In this document: one piece after another, positions 1 through 11,069 of the stretch
Numbering within the stretch: the stretch's first letter is position 1
Layout of the letters: every line of letters starts with the position of its first letter
Origin: Schizophyllum amplum
Lineage: Eukaryota > Basidiomycota > Agaricomycetes > Agaricales > Schizophyllaceae
Direction: 5' to 3'
NCBI GenBank assembly: GCA_007026445.1
Contig: VDMD01000009.1
Location: forward strand, 186,001-250,000
DNA: 64,000 nt
Notes under the pieces: model-generated
Seen by the model: the letters and a program-made list of their open reading frames with translations, nothing else
Database searches by the model: none
Told to the model about the DNA's origin: nothing
Made by a program: the position numbers and the translations under genes

Positions 1-575
1 CACGAATATCGACTGAAAGCGACAAATATCGGGAGATCTCGCCCAATAAGTCGTCCATGTCCACCATATTTGATGAGTGACGAACAGAGCGAGCGTAGAC
101 ATTATCGCGCAAGTCATCTGTATAGACGATGAACCTCCACTTGAAGTTGTCGGTCATGGTGGTTGAACGTTGAGTGCTGACGTGACCCCAGAACTTAGAC
201 TTCGCCTTTGTCCTGCTTTGTTGGCACGGCATGACGCACGCCGCCGGGCAAGCTTTATAAGTATCAGATTCCCTGGAGTCCCAGCCCCATCGCGTTCCTA
301 AGCACGCATCCAAACGAATTCTGAGGCCTGCTGGCACGAAAGGCTAGTCTCCAAGGCAGACGTTCAGGGCACACGAAAGGCTCACGAGGACAGAGATTTC
401 ATCGTCATCCCATGGGATTCATCTGGGATTCATATGGCTTTCGTCAAGAGAGACGATTTCTGCACACGGGGAACAATAGGTGGGGGCGCTTGCAGAAAAT
501 TGTGCGCCTGCTTGAAAACCAGCTCTTAGTGACTGAGCGAAAGATCAACGTAACGGATGAGACTAGCGAACTGAG
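1..575. other. No gene seen; flank of Vps3-like remnant
   Basis: No coding region is recognised. Roughly 470-575, read on the minus strand, resembles the sequence just after the stop codon of the third Vps3-like copy (51537 to about 51640), so the duplicated block extends past the gene end. Nothing can be assigned to 1-470. Confidence 0.5.
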
Positions 576-3345
576 TTAGACCGTTACATGCACATCCGCA
601 GTATCTGGCTCTGTCCATCCCGCCTCCCCCAGTTCTACGTGCTCGTCCACATCCTGACCCGCCGCTGCCAAAGCCGCCTTCTCATCCACCACGTCTCCTT
701 CTACATTGCCGTCGTCCTCGGCCTTCTCGATAAGCATCCCACGCTCGTGGATAACATGCCAACCGCGGTCCTTGACCTGTGTAACGCGTTAGAAAGAGCA
801 GCGTGAGCTAGTCATCCGAACTGTGCCTAACTGCGCTCACAAGGGCCAACTGCGCACCTCAAGATTCTGCCCGCGCTGATCGCCTTCACCAGCTTGCCCT
901 CATGTCGCGCATGCAGCACCCGACGGAACGAACGCGTGAGGAAAGTTAACATCGTCTGCAATGGCCATGCTGACGGTACTGACAGCACCACCTATATCGC
1001 AACACGTCAGATCTCGCATCCCTCGCTCGCGCGCGTGGAACGATACTCACATCAACGACCCTCAGATTCATCCCCTGCGCATTCAGCAACCGCGTCGCCC
1101 GAGTCTGTGACTCTGCATCTCTGTCGATCCCGTCAGCAGCGACCCCAACAATCCAGACGACGCCCAAAAAGCCCCACCATCCCAACACTGCCCCGCCACC
1201 CCAAGAAGAAGTCCACTCGCGTTTCCCCCATATACACCTCCAACGATATCCTCAGCAGCTCCCTCCTCAACCCCTCATACACAGTCTTCTTCCCTCGCGG
1301 CCCACGCCGCCCATATCGGGCCCAGGGAGTCACCCACGGACGCCTGCACCATCTTCGGCGGGACCACCTCGCCGCCTTAGGGCGCAGTAGATCTCCGCAA
1401 AGACCTCATCGCGCACATCGTGCACGAGAGCCTTGAGGGCCTGTTGGTGACGGCCGAACTGGAGAGGGAGGTGATTAGTAGGTTGCAGATGCTGAACAAA
1501 ATGTGACATCACACGCACCTTCCCATCCAGTATCGCGATCTCGACTGCAAACAGCGCTGTCCACTGCGACTGCGCCAGTCTCTCGCGCACGGCGGCGCAG
1601 TCCTACAAGTCGGACCACTACAGGAAGACGGCGGCCTTGAGCCGGTCTTGCTTCGTGCGCAATTCGGGTGCAGGAAGGAGACGTCATGACTGGTAGCGAA
1701 GGATCGTGCTGGGGAGAGATCGTGAGTATGAGGCATATCAGAAGCAAGAGTGATAAGACTCACCCTTCGCTTGCCATAACCGCAGGGTGCTGGTATCCCC
1801 CGCCGAGTCGTGCAGATTGTCGACAAGGATATTGGCGAGTCGTGAGCGTAGTTCCCGAATCTGTGTGAGGAAGGAAGTTAGTCACCAGTAGAGGGCTATA
1901 TAGGTGCAGCACTCCATTGGTGAGTAAGTTCACCGATCAACAGCGCCTTGATGCAACGATTCCATCAAGCCGACCCGTCTACAACTCCCTATAACGATAC
2001 CACTCACTGAGCTCCGCCTCTGCAACACCAAGTACTCAAGGAAGAGCTGCTCCGCCCCGCCTCCTTGCTCGCCTCCGTGACCTGCTTGAGGAGTGTGAAG
2101 TCCTATTCGGGCCTATCGCGCCGCTTAACAGTGTTGCGGGCGGGCATGAGGAGCTGTGAAATAAAGTGTTGAGTATGGGTGCGAAGTGCGAAGGCAGATG
2201 CAAGACGGAAAGGGAAGAGGAAGGCGCGAATGCAAAAGGGCAGCAGGGCGAAAGAGGACAGTGTGGAGGAAGAGGAAGGCACGAAGGTAGGAGGAGGGCA
2301 CGAAAGCAAGAGGGAGGCACGAAGGCAGTTGGGACGGCGAAGGCAAAAGGAAGCTCCCTCAGTGAACCATCCGCGAATGACCCCACCAACGAACATCCCG
2401 ACCAAACGAGCAACTCGACCAACCGAGCAACCCGGCCAAATGAACAACAGCATTTAGCAAGGATCACTCACCGAGCTTCGCCTCTGCAACACCAAATACT
2501 CAAGGAAGAGCTGCCCCGCCTCCTTGCTCGCCTCCGTGACCTGCTCGAGGAGCGCGAGGTCCTCTTCGGGCTTCTCGCGCCGCTTGCCGGTATTACGGGC
2601 GGGCATGAGGAACTGTGGGATGAAGTGTTGAGTATGGGTGCATAGGCAGACGGAAGAGGGAAAGCGCAGAGGAAGGCATGGGAAAGAGGAAAGCACGAGG
2701 GTAAGAGACAGGCATAGTGCAAGAGAAGCGTACCAAGTCATAGGACCCGGAGGCAAGTATGACGGCAAAGGCAAGAGGAAGGTAAGCGGAAAGCTTTCAT
2801 CAGGCTTTCATACGCACCTTCAAGTCCCGCTCCGGTTCCCGCTTGATCGTCCACAAAGCCCACTGCCGAGACAGCGCGGTCTTTTTGCACGGTCAGTATG
2901 GTAGTGATAGATTTCAGAGGGTCCTTGATCTGGTCGGTCTGATATTCGCCATCCGCGACTCTGCGAAGCAAGTCAATATTCAGAGTGGCGAAGCTATTGA
3001 GGATTGCTACGTACTTCACGTACAGCTCAAACAGTTTCCGCGCATCTCCATGTCGCTGACAGAGCGTCGGGAGTGCGTCGAACTGGCTGTGCTGGATGAG
3101 GACGGGCTCGATCTCCGTGGCCACGATCTCGCTTCACTCGTCCTGGATTAGCGCAGCAAGCTCAGGCGTCTCCTCGCGTACACCGTGTCCACCACCTGCA
3201 TCCCAAGTCAGCACTTCCTTCAACTTGAGGATATGCCTTCCTGCCAATCACACACCGGATACGCAGGGTGGCTCCCCGGCATCGCCATCGGGTCGACGCA
3301 GCGGCGGATCCGGCACTTGCGCAGGTAGCTCTCGAGCATGTCATT
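576..3345 (-). pseudogene. Vps3/TGFBRAP1-like C-terminal fragment, copy 1 (broken)
   Basis: The minus strand encodes a degraded C-terminal part of a Vps39/Vps3/TGFBRAP1-family protein, which in CORVET/HOPS tethers endosomes. Recognisable blocks in order are the Vps39_1-type stretch (VVDTVYAKIL.. and EIEPVLIQHSQFDAL, about 3124 downwards), the KRREKPEEDLALLEQ exon, and the acidic C-terminus ending at a stop at 576-578. It lacks the N-terminal CNH domain and everything before DMLESYLRKC. A 2-nt deletion relative to copy 3 near 2868 shifts the frame. The KRREKPEEDLALLEQ exon is present twice (about 2037-2160 and 2500-2640, 463 bp apart), separated by an expanded purine-rich intron repeat. Its 5' break at about 3345 abuts flank of gene U. 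Most probably non-functional. Confidence 0.85.
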
Positions 3346-3475
3346 GTCAGGAAAGAGGGACATGAGGTTCGGGAGGGAAACGCGCGTGTGAATCCACTGT
3401 TCTCTTGTCTTGTTCTGAACCAACAAAGTCCAGTTCAATTCGAGCCCCCCTCGCTTTTATGCTTCACCGCTATAC

Positions 3476-4511
3476 ATGACCGTATGCTCGGGCCTCAGTA
3501 AGCTGAAGAAGCTTCCTCGAGTCAGGTCTGTTCAGGTGCGTCTGCCCAGTTGTTTTCCTTTGAACGTCGGGCTGATCGTCTTTTCATACGCCCAGTTCCG
3601 TCACCAAACGCCCGGAAGCGTGGATTTTGTTATCAACCCAAGTCATGCACACCACCATAAAGCTCTTGACCCCGATAACCCTGCCTGGCGACAATGGTCC
3701 GCCAAGCGCAGCATATTCCCAACGCTGTCGGCGTCCTCTCTGTTGACGCTGCGCTTCTTCCCCTCCGGAATGCTCGGACGAATCATCCCCTACCACCTGA
3801 AAGCGCCTTTCGAGCGTCCTTTTACGCCTTGGAAAGACGCAGTGCGCGCACGCATTGCCGACGCGCAGGAACATGGGACTCCGCTCGGACTGCCGGCGGA
3901 GCAGGCAGTTCGTGACGGACATGCACACATGTCCCTCATGTTTGCGTCGAGCGTGAAGCGGCAAGGCAAGAGACGATACATGCGCGTCTCGGCGATGCGG
4001 GTCGTGAAGCAAGCTATAAACTTGATCGTCACGCGCGACGCTCGAGCCGGCGAGGTTGTGCGCGGTCGGCGCGAGCTTCTTCTGGACGAGGTACAGGGCC
4101 AGGCAAACGCCGATCGTTGGATTCTAGCGGGTGCGTGCGCTTGGCATATGCGTTACTCATCAGTGCTGACGGCTTTCCACAGGATGGACCTACGTTCTCT
4201 TCACGTCGGTCGAGATGCATGCGATGTCTCAAGCCGACGTCGTCGCCTTGATTCGCCCTATGCTGAGGAAGGCCTGGGACATCGGCGCGGCGCTGGAGGC
4301 GGAGTGGATGCGGGAGGATGAAGAGGTGCAGAAGACGCAGTCAACGGTCCCTCGAGCTCGTCCCCAAATCCCGAGGCCCGAAGCCAAGCCAAGTCCTCGT
4401 CTGTCTCTGAAGCCTAGGACCAAGATTCCCTCATCACTTGATGGGAAGGCTGAATGGACACTTGAGCATACCAAAGCCCTTATCGAAGAGCGAAGACGCT
4501 CGTCGAGGTGA
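3476..4511 (+). CDS. Gene U, unrecognised fungal protein (intact copy)
   Basis: I do not recognise the family. The likely structure is 3476-4130 joined to 4183-4511, about 327 aa; removing a further possible 60-nt intron (3536-3595) keeps the frame, so the 5' end is uncertain. The intron at 4131-4182 restores the frame as ..ILAGWTYVLFTSVEMH... Visible features are a short aromatic/basic block (LTLRFFPSGMLGR), a basic KRQGKRRYMR stretch, and a proline/lysine-rich tail after MREDEE. No signal peptide or membrane span is evident. A broken inverted copy lies at 38816-39801; substitutions between the copies fall mostly at silent positions in this frame, which supports coding. Function unknown. Confidence 0.6.
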
Positions 4512-5070
4512 CAAAGACAAAACAGTACGTGTACCATACAGTGTTAGACGATATACTGAGACGCCTCTTCTCAGGCCAGGATAATTTCCCTTTGGCGTGT
4601 CTTGCACGAACGGGCATTCCGGGGCCGCAATTGTGGCTCGCGTTCCGAGCACCAGGTTGAGCACGGAGTCCGTGATCCTACCGCTACCTGATCAGTTAAC
4701 GCTCCCTCATGTGGACTCGCGGCTGGGCCACAGCACGGCGACATGGTCTACTGTTTACGCCCGAGCCGGACGGCGAGGGCAGTGAACACTTGCTAGGAGG
4801 GACCTCAGGTAAACGATACCAACAGCTCTGATCCATGGCCTGATAGCTCTGTTGATTGACTTTGTAGTAGAATGCCATATGATTGCACACGCAGGAGCTT
4901 TTCGTGCGCCTGAGGCTTTGCACTTCAACTTGGGACCCATGGGCCGATGTAAGTAGTGACCAGTCACGTGCCGTTACACTCAACCCGTGACGTTCGTTGT
5001 TTCCTGCAATCACGACGGTGTCACCTCATTGTCTCTGCGGAATCTATCGTCGCCACTGCGAAGTCGTACA
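4512..5070. other. Intergenic; relic family 1 promoter at its right end
   Basis: No gene is seen. About 4985-5070 matches the 5' flank of family 1 genes of the D/E type (for example 14590-14652), ending in the same sequence just before the start codon. In the middle block the order is gene U, family 2 gene, family 1 gene; here the family 2 gene that should lie between U and the family 1 exon is absent. Confidence 0.45.
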
Positions 5071-5187
5071 ATGCCTATGCCCATTGCGTCGTCTGCCATC
5101 TCCACCCAAAGAGATTTGCAGACATTGCCACTCGTCGACTACTTACCGACTCGTGGACTTCGACGCAGGCATGTTTCGGCGGCAGCA
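5071..5187 (+). pseudogene. Family 1 exon 1 relic (D/E subtype)
   Basis: An ATG at 5071 opens a stretch matching exon 1 of the family 1 genes at 29982 and 36382 (MPxPIASSAIST start, FRRQ end in the intact copies). A 4-nt insertion in the middle changes the frame, so the end reads RRRHVSAA. No exon 2-4 follows, so it is a truncated relic on the opposite strand to the neighbouring broken copy at 5429-6528. Confidence 0.7.
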
Positions 5188-5428
5188 GCCTCAGGTGAAC
5201 TTCAATATTCAATATACAAGTCCTTGTACTACTTGGGTGTATGTGTTCTTCTAATTGTACGTATATATATATATAGGTCTGGAGCAACAACCAGCGTATG
5301 CATGGACGCGGCCTGCGAAGAAGAAACGAGGTTCCTGAGCCTGCAGACTACCGTACCATTCCAGCTGGACCAGCTTGTCAGGACTCGCGTCCTAAAGCTG
5401 TAACATAGTACAGCTGAAAGCGCATCTG

Positions 5429-6528
5429 GTGGCTCTTGATATGAACCCATGGGTCGTCCGCCCACAGGCAGATATCATAAGTACAGTGCGCAGCGCCCAA
5501 TTGTTGCTTAAGTTCCGCGAACAGTCGACACCGCCACCAAGAACAACACCGCCGCCATTCACGGTGGTTTGAGGTGTAGCGCATCGTAGGCGTTGCCGAG
5601 GGGATCTTGCCGGTTACTGCAGTAGCTCTTCAGGTCCCAGACAGGAATGGACATATCACTGTTCGTCGGACGCGCAGAGGCGTCAACCCCACGCGCGAAG
5701 ATCCGACATGTCGTAGCCTGTGCCGTCTTCTACTCCGGATTCCAGGACGGGGCGTGGCAGGACGGAGTCTCTGAGGCGCTTCGGGCGAAAGTCGCAGTTG
5801 AATTAAGGGATAGCCATCTTCGCTGACCTGAGCTGCTGACACGGTGCGCGAGTTGTCTTACATCCACAGCCTGCCGCCGTCTTGCTGCCTCTCCGAGAGG
5901 CCCGAAGAGCGGATCGAGTAGCATGCCCGTCATCGCTGAGAGGATGTCGCCGCTGAAGCCAGACGTCAAGCCCGACGAGGAGTTGGGGCGGTGGCCGGCG
6001 CACGAAAGTCGGCGTATAGCGTCGGGCGACCTTCCTTCAGCATATACAGGGGAACGACGTTGGATTCGTGTTCTTCGTCTGATAGTTCCTAGGATATGCT
6101 CAGATAACACGCAATCGTCGCGTATCGGACGTGTCTGACCTTAAAATCATTCCTCCGCGACTGAAGATCGGCAGTCTGATTATGCTCGGAAGTGTTTGGG
6201 TTGGCATGAGCACCCATCCAAGATCATAGAGTTTCTCGGCCATGTCGGAGCGCACTAAGTAAACACCGCCAAAGTAAGTCACTGTCGTGCGATGGCGCGA
6301 GCTGGGGGGACGTGCTCACGTTCGACGTGGTTGAGCGGTGAACCCAGACTCAGGTCGCCCTTCTGAAGGCCCCAGTAGTATTCGATGTGATGAATCTAGC
6401 AATAGCACAGTCATAAACAACAAGGTACCGTGAATAATTACGTAGGTACTTACCTGTCGAGGTCGACGATGCGAAAATTTAAAATCGGACATTCTACCAT
6501 CTTCTTGCACATGGAGAATGCAGTCGAA
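5429..6528 (-). pseudogene. Family 1 gene relic (B/H subtype)
   Basis: All four family 1 exons can be followed on the minus strand. Exon 1 (about 6528-6450) has ACG in place of the start codon and has lost its end. Exon 2 (about 6398-6324) is intact and encodes IHHIEYYWGLQKGDLSLGS. Exon 3 carries the LRSDMAEKLYDLGWVLMPT block but lacks about 25 nt after it. Exon 4 has lost several hundred bases between the Y(V)VPL-like block and the SDDGHA block. The very end (WADDPWVHIK equivalent, about 5440) remains. The 5' flank up to 6628 matches the promoter of the intact gene at 45938, so this is its inverted-arm counterpart. Confidence 0.85.
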
Positions 6529-6628
6529 GGTATCAAGGTCGTATTCATTCAGTATAAGACTGGCTTTCATGCACCTTCAGAGGTGGCGGACGTTTGGCAA
6601 GTCGTCGTTGGCGGTGAGAAGCAAGCGG

Positions 6629-8511
6629 CATCAGGAAAAGGGTCTCGTGATTGTAGGCGCCCTCAAGCGTCCTGCGGGCGTCTCAGGGAGATCAACTCTG
6701 CCAACGCCAACAGGGATAGGGTCCTCCATAAGAAAATTCCTGGGGGCTCTTGAGGCACCCTGCGGCGGCTTGAAATTGTTATAAGCATGTAGGGTGGGTG
6801 GTATAATGACTTGTTTGCCAGGGATAGTTTGATATTTGGGATGCTTTCGTTTGTTTGTTGGCACAGAAATGGCATTTATATTCAAAGTCCTACTGCAGGT
6901 CGTCTAGATCTATAGTTGTAGGTCCCCGATGTACATACACACTGTCCAAGCATCGGATCCCAAACTATCCCTACCATAACACGCTCACACGCCGCGCGCG
7001 TTGGCACAGGCTCGCATCGTACCCTGCTGCACTCAGGCGTCCACGCGTCCCTTTTTCGGCGCTAGACGCACGGGTATGCGCCGGCTTGCGCGCGCTGCGG
7101 CCTCAGCTGCATGCGCGCTCGCCTCACTCGGGCCATGCTCCAACGTGTGCCAACCGCGCCCGGATGACGCTGCGACACGCCGTTGCCACCGCGTTGCTCG
7201 CGCTCGCTGCCGCACGTGTCGCTTGACCGAACTCGCGAGTCAAACGTGCAGAAGCTCGTTGCGGTCGGCCGTGGGTGAAGCACGAGAGCGCAGGCGGCGC
7301 GGAGTGAGGGGCATGGACGTGGAGGTTGAGGCGGACGGCACGTTGCCCGCCGCGCAGCACCATATCATCGATATGTTCGCCACGAAGGCGTGAGCGCTAC
7401 GCCTGGCTGCGGAAGCCGCCGTCAACAGAGCATGCCCGTCGCCTCTTCTCGGAGTCAGAGAATGATGCTGGGCATGTATTGTCACAGCTACCATCATCGA
7501 GTATCTCCATAGACGGGCTGCACTTACCAGTGAGTTGTCGAAGAGAGGGACTGGAGGGGGAGGTGTTCGGTATCTTCCTTCGCAGGATCTACCTTGGAAC
7601 TTGTAAGTATGATCAACAAGTGGGACGTTCACACACCTACTGCGGGATACCCACACCCGCATCATTGCTAGACTCCTGCTATAGAATCTGGATTGTCCTG
7701 CGCTGCTGAGAATGTGGACCAGTTCCCCGGGCGAGGGCAAACATGGTGGCGTGTCCCTCCGTTAACGAGGCACGTTGCAAGGGGTGCAGGCAACTCACAG
7801 AAGGAGCGAAAATCTGATGACGGTATGTTGAGTCAGCGTACAGCACCCTGGGTATAGGCCTGCGGTCGGGGTTGTCATCTGCGTCGTAGGAAGAAAGAAA
7901 ACCAGGATCGGGAGCGCCATGATGGTGGGGAAAGATGGTCGATGTTGCCGGAGTTCATGTCGGGGTTGGGTGCATGACGGCGAGTGTAGAGAACGACTGT
8001 ACAAGAGGACCTGGAAATCACGCCACGTCGTCTCAACCGCAGCAGTCACGTGAACTTCACTTGAGGGCTGGCCGGTCTTACTTGTCAATTGGGCCTTGTG
8101 CTTCATGCCCTCGACGGCCGCTGATAAGTGCGATGATTTGAGTAAGTACATGCCACAGCGTCATCTTGAGCTGACAGTCAATTCTCATGCACTGTATAGT
8201 AAGCATGTAGTACCTACGTTGCCGAGGCTCACGCCGCACGTCTGAGGTCAGAAGTTCGGTCGCCACTGTTTTTCAGTTTTCTGATTGGCCCTGAAGATGG
8301 AAGATTTAATGCTGTAATCTGAGCGCGCCTGAAGCTTTCAAGGCGAGTAGAAGGAGCTTGAGGAGCGCAGAAGTGTCCCCGGGTGCCTTCACTAGGTTTG
8401 TTGGCAGCGAGGGACCCTCAGCGCGCCCCTGGGAAACTACGGCACCCTCCGGAGCCCTCGCGCGGAGCAAGATCGCCAACGCGCCTGGCCTGGGACCCCC
8501 TTTTCCTGATG
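6629..8511. mobile_element. TIR-flanked insertion, about 1.88 kb, no transposase seen
   Basis: The 5' flank of the broken family 1 gene (plus-strand sequence up to 6628) and the sequence from 8512 are contiguous in the paralogous spacer at 45840-45870. Here they are separated by 1883 bp whose ends are inverted repeats: CATCAGGAAAAGGG at 6629 and its reverse complement ending at 8511. The flanking GG on both sides would fit a 2-nt target duplication. Several open frames of 60-170 codons occur inside (for example 7240-7740 minus, 7795-8151 minus), but none resembles a transposase. I infer a non-autonomous DNA transposon or a decayed one; only the terminal 14 bp match well, so the class is open. 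Confidence 0.55.
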
Positions 8512-9300
8512 GGGCGCGTTGTTTGTACCTGTTACAAGACGCCGACGCAGCTCGGTACCGAGGCACGTGATACATCAGCCCCCGCGCGGCTGCTCCTTGC
8601 TCAGGCATTCAATGTTCGATTCATGGTCCAACCTGGCATCATGAGCACTAGCAGCCGCTGTGAAACACCGTCGTTGAACATAGACTCATACGATCCGTGG
8701 TCGCGAGAAATCAGACAAAGACCGGAATGAATACTTACAGACCACACTAGTCGATGCCGTGCAACCCGTTGAAGGCAGCTTCGTGTCAACACATGCCTGC
8801 CTGCGTCGCCCCTCAAGAATCGAAGCCCCTTCGTCGCATGCCATTAGCATGACCCAAAAGGGCTCACACAGTCGTTGCCAAGAGCGCATGCAGAGCAGGT
8901 GCCGTGCTCTTCCAACCACCAAGGGCGATAACGCGAGGGGCGGTGGTACGAGACAGCTTCGCGTGATGAAGACGTCACTAGTCACTCATTGTACATACGC
9001 ACTCTGATACTACATTCGCATGGATGTATAAGCCCAGCGTAACAGCAATAAGAGCGTATAGCGCAGGCCTAGAAGGTTTGAAGGCAACTTCGCGCGGATG
9101 GACTGTGCGTGCTTAGCCATCCCTTGCCGCTCCATCTTGCATCGCGCCGAGCACCTACATGGCAGAGACACGGTGGCACCTGCAGCGCTACATGCAGGCC
9201 GGACTCGTATAAGGATGTCGTACGGCGCTGTATGAACGACTGAGCGACGAGTGCGCGAACGTGGTCGTCTGTCTGCGTTGGGCGTCTAGACTCTGCCCAT
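8512..9300. other. Spacer homologous (inverted) to 45356-45850
   Basis: No gene. The region from 9300 down to 8512 parallels the spacer after the intact gene at 44007-45355 (shared stretches around 9006-9034, 8900-8960 and 8520-8590). It is about 300 bp longer, so it contains additional sequence, roughly 8600-8900, of unknown nature. Confidence 0.55.
9006..9034 (-). repeat. Conserved 3'-flank element of family 1 genes
   Basis: A block of the form GGCCTGTACATACATGCG.. recurs 240-280 bp after family 1 stop codons: here 267 bp after the copy ending at 9301, and at 14513, 45621 and 48156. It could be a transcript-end or regulatory element, or simply inherited duplicated flank. Confidence 0.5.
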
Positions 9301-10648
9301 CTACAAGGGCCGGTCCTTGATGTAGACCCACGGGTCGTCGGCCCACAGGCATGTGTGGTAAGTACGCATTGCCCAATTGTTGCTCGAGTATCCTGAGCGG
9401 TCGACGCCGAAGCCAAGAAGGAGACCGCCTCCATTCATGGTGGTCTGGAGATGTAGAGCGTCCTCGGCGTCGCGCGAGGGCTCCTGTCGGTACCATGCTA
9501 GTCCCTCGTCCTGTCCCGCTTCGTCGTCGAGCCACGTCGGCTCCCAGACGGAAGTGCCCTTGCCCGGCCGACGCCCGACACTTTCGATCCACGTCTGAAG
9601 ACCGGAAAGGTCATAACCCATACTGTTCTCTCCTCCGGACTCTACATCTGATCGAGGAAAAACGGAACCCCTCGCGCGCGCTGGCCGCATATCGCATTTG
9701 GCGTAGGGTGTAGTCTTCGTGATGGTCTTCAGCTGCCGGCATGGTGCGCGGGTCGTCTTGCGCACGCGGCCCTCTGCCTCTGCCATGTCGCCTATACGAG
9801 AGTCGCGAAGGGCGGAATTCACGGTCTGACCGTCATCGCTGAGGGAACGCCGGTGTTCCCTCCACACATCAGGGCCGACGAGGAACGCGGCAGGCGGCTC
9901 CTTCATCCAGCTACTGACTATATCGCCGACCGAATTCACGAGCGACGTAGCCTTTTTGTCGGGATAAATAAGATGGGCACAGCAGTCGAGCTGTCCGCTG
10001 GCCATGAAGGTGACAAACAGAGGATGAGCGCGGGACTTGATGCGAGGGAACCGCTTGTACGGCGCGAGGAAGGTTTTGACACCAGATGGACGATTCACGT
10101 GTAGCGCAGGACAATCGCGCTTGAGCATCCACAAGGGCACAACGTCGTAGTCGTACTCTTCATCGTGGAGTTCCTACGTCATGCCAGTCGGTTAGATTGT
10201 GTGTAAGAAGTGCACATGACTGACTTTGAGGCAATTCCTGCGCGAACAGAGGTCGGCAGTCGCGTTGTGTTTCGCCATCTGCTGCATTGCCTTCAATGTC
10301 TCCTGGTGGGCATGAAGACCCATTCAAGTGCAAGAAGTTTTTCGGCTATATCTGAGCGCACTACGTTGCGAGGAACATGAGTAGTCACGCGTCGGTGAAT
10401 GGAAAAGACACATACATTCGATGTGGTTTAGCAGCGAGCTCAGGCTTAGGTCGCCCTTCTGCAAGCCCCAGTAGTACTCAAAATGGTCGATCTAAAGTTT
10501 TCCAGTCAGGCAACGGAGAGTTAAGCAACAAGACACGTACTTGGCCGCGGTAATGATCCTCGTCAAGGGATACGATGCGATGTTTGACGACCGGGCATTC
10601 CTCTATATCCTTAAACGTGGAGAACGCTGCTGAATGTATAGTCGACAT
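9301..10648 (-). pseudogene. Family 1 gene, copy A (one-base frameshift)
   Basis: This copy is nearly identical to the intact gene at 44007-45355. Exon 1 starts at 10648 (MSTIHSAAFS..) and contains KHRIVSLDEDHY. Exon 2 carries the YYWGL equivalent and the SLN/S-type block. Exon 4 (10173-9301) is open to the normal stop and includes the SRAHPLFVTF block, the SDDG block and the C-terminal GYSSNNWA/CLWADDPWV motifs. In exon 3, near 10304, one base is missing compared with the intact copy just after ATGCCCACCA, creating an immediate TGA. The ATG of DMAEKL also reads ATA. The single small lesion suggests recent inactivation, if it is not an assembly error. Confidence 0.75.
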
Positions 10649-11069
10649 CTGCGCTCGATGTTACAGGTGGAAATTGACTGGTGAGGTCACGGACCGTGGT
10701 CCGTGGCGGGGATGAAGGCAAGAGGAACGACGGGAACGGTCGAACTGCAAGGCCCATTGTGCGTGATTTCGGGAAGTCCCGGCCCTCCTCAACGTATGTT
10801 CATTCGAATCCAACTTTCAACGAAGCGTCTCTTGTAGCTCGCAGACGCCTGGGCTCGGAGGCTTGCACGCGTCAACACTGGATCTCATGACTTATGGATA
10901 TGGTACGGTCAGGCAATGCAACGACAATAAATTAAGGATCGTGCAGGTGGCGGTTAAACGAAGACATGCATGTAGTAAGGAAAGTGTCAGTAGTACGACG
11001 TCCCGACAGAGTCAAGTCGGCGACGGGAGCTTCGGGGATGCACAGACTGGCCTGGATGTCCGAGCCCGG
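10649..11069. other. Spacer shared with other array members
   Basis: No gene. Positions 10681-10800 match, in inverted orientation, the 5' flank of the family 1 gene at 40446 (about 40310-40420). Positions 10895-11069 match the 3' flank of the family 2 gene ending at 42112. The spacer is therefore a join of two array flanks. Confidence 0.5.

Noticed and set aside
2036..2467. Leu/Pro-rich minus-strand ORFs as membrane protein genes
   Set aside because: They are intron repeats (pyrimidine-rich on the minus strand) of the Vps3-like remnant read as protein.
7240..7740. Transposase gene inside the 6629-8511 insertion
   Set aside because: The 166-codon frame shows no DDE-type or other transposase features.
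9301..10140. Copy A as an intact 279-aa gene
   Set aside because: This is only exon 4; exon 3 of the same gene has a frameshift relative to its twin at 44007-45355.
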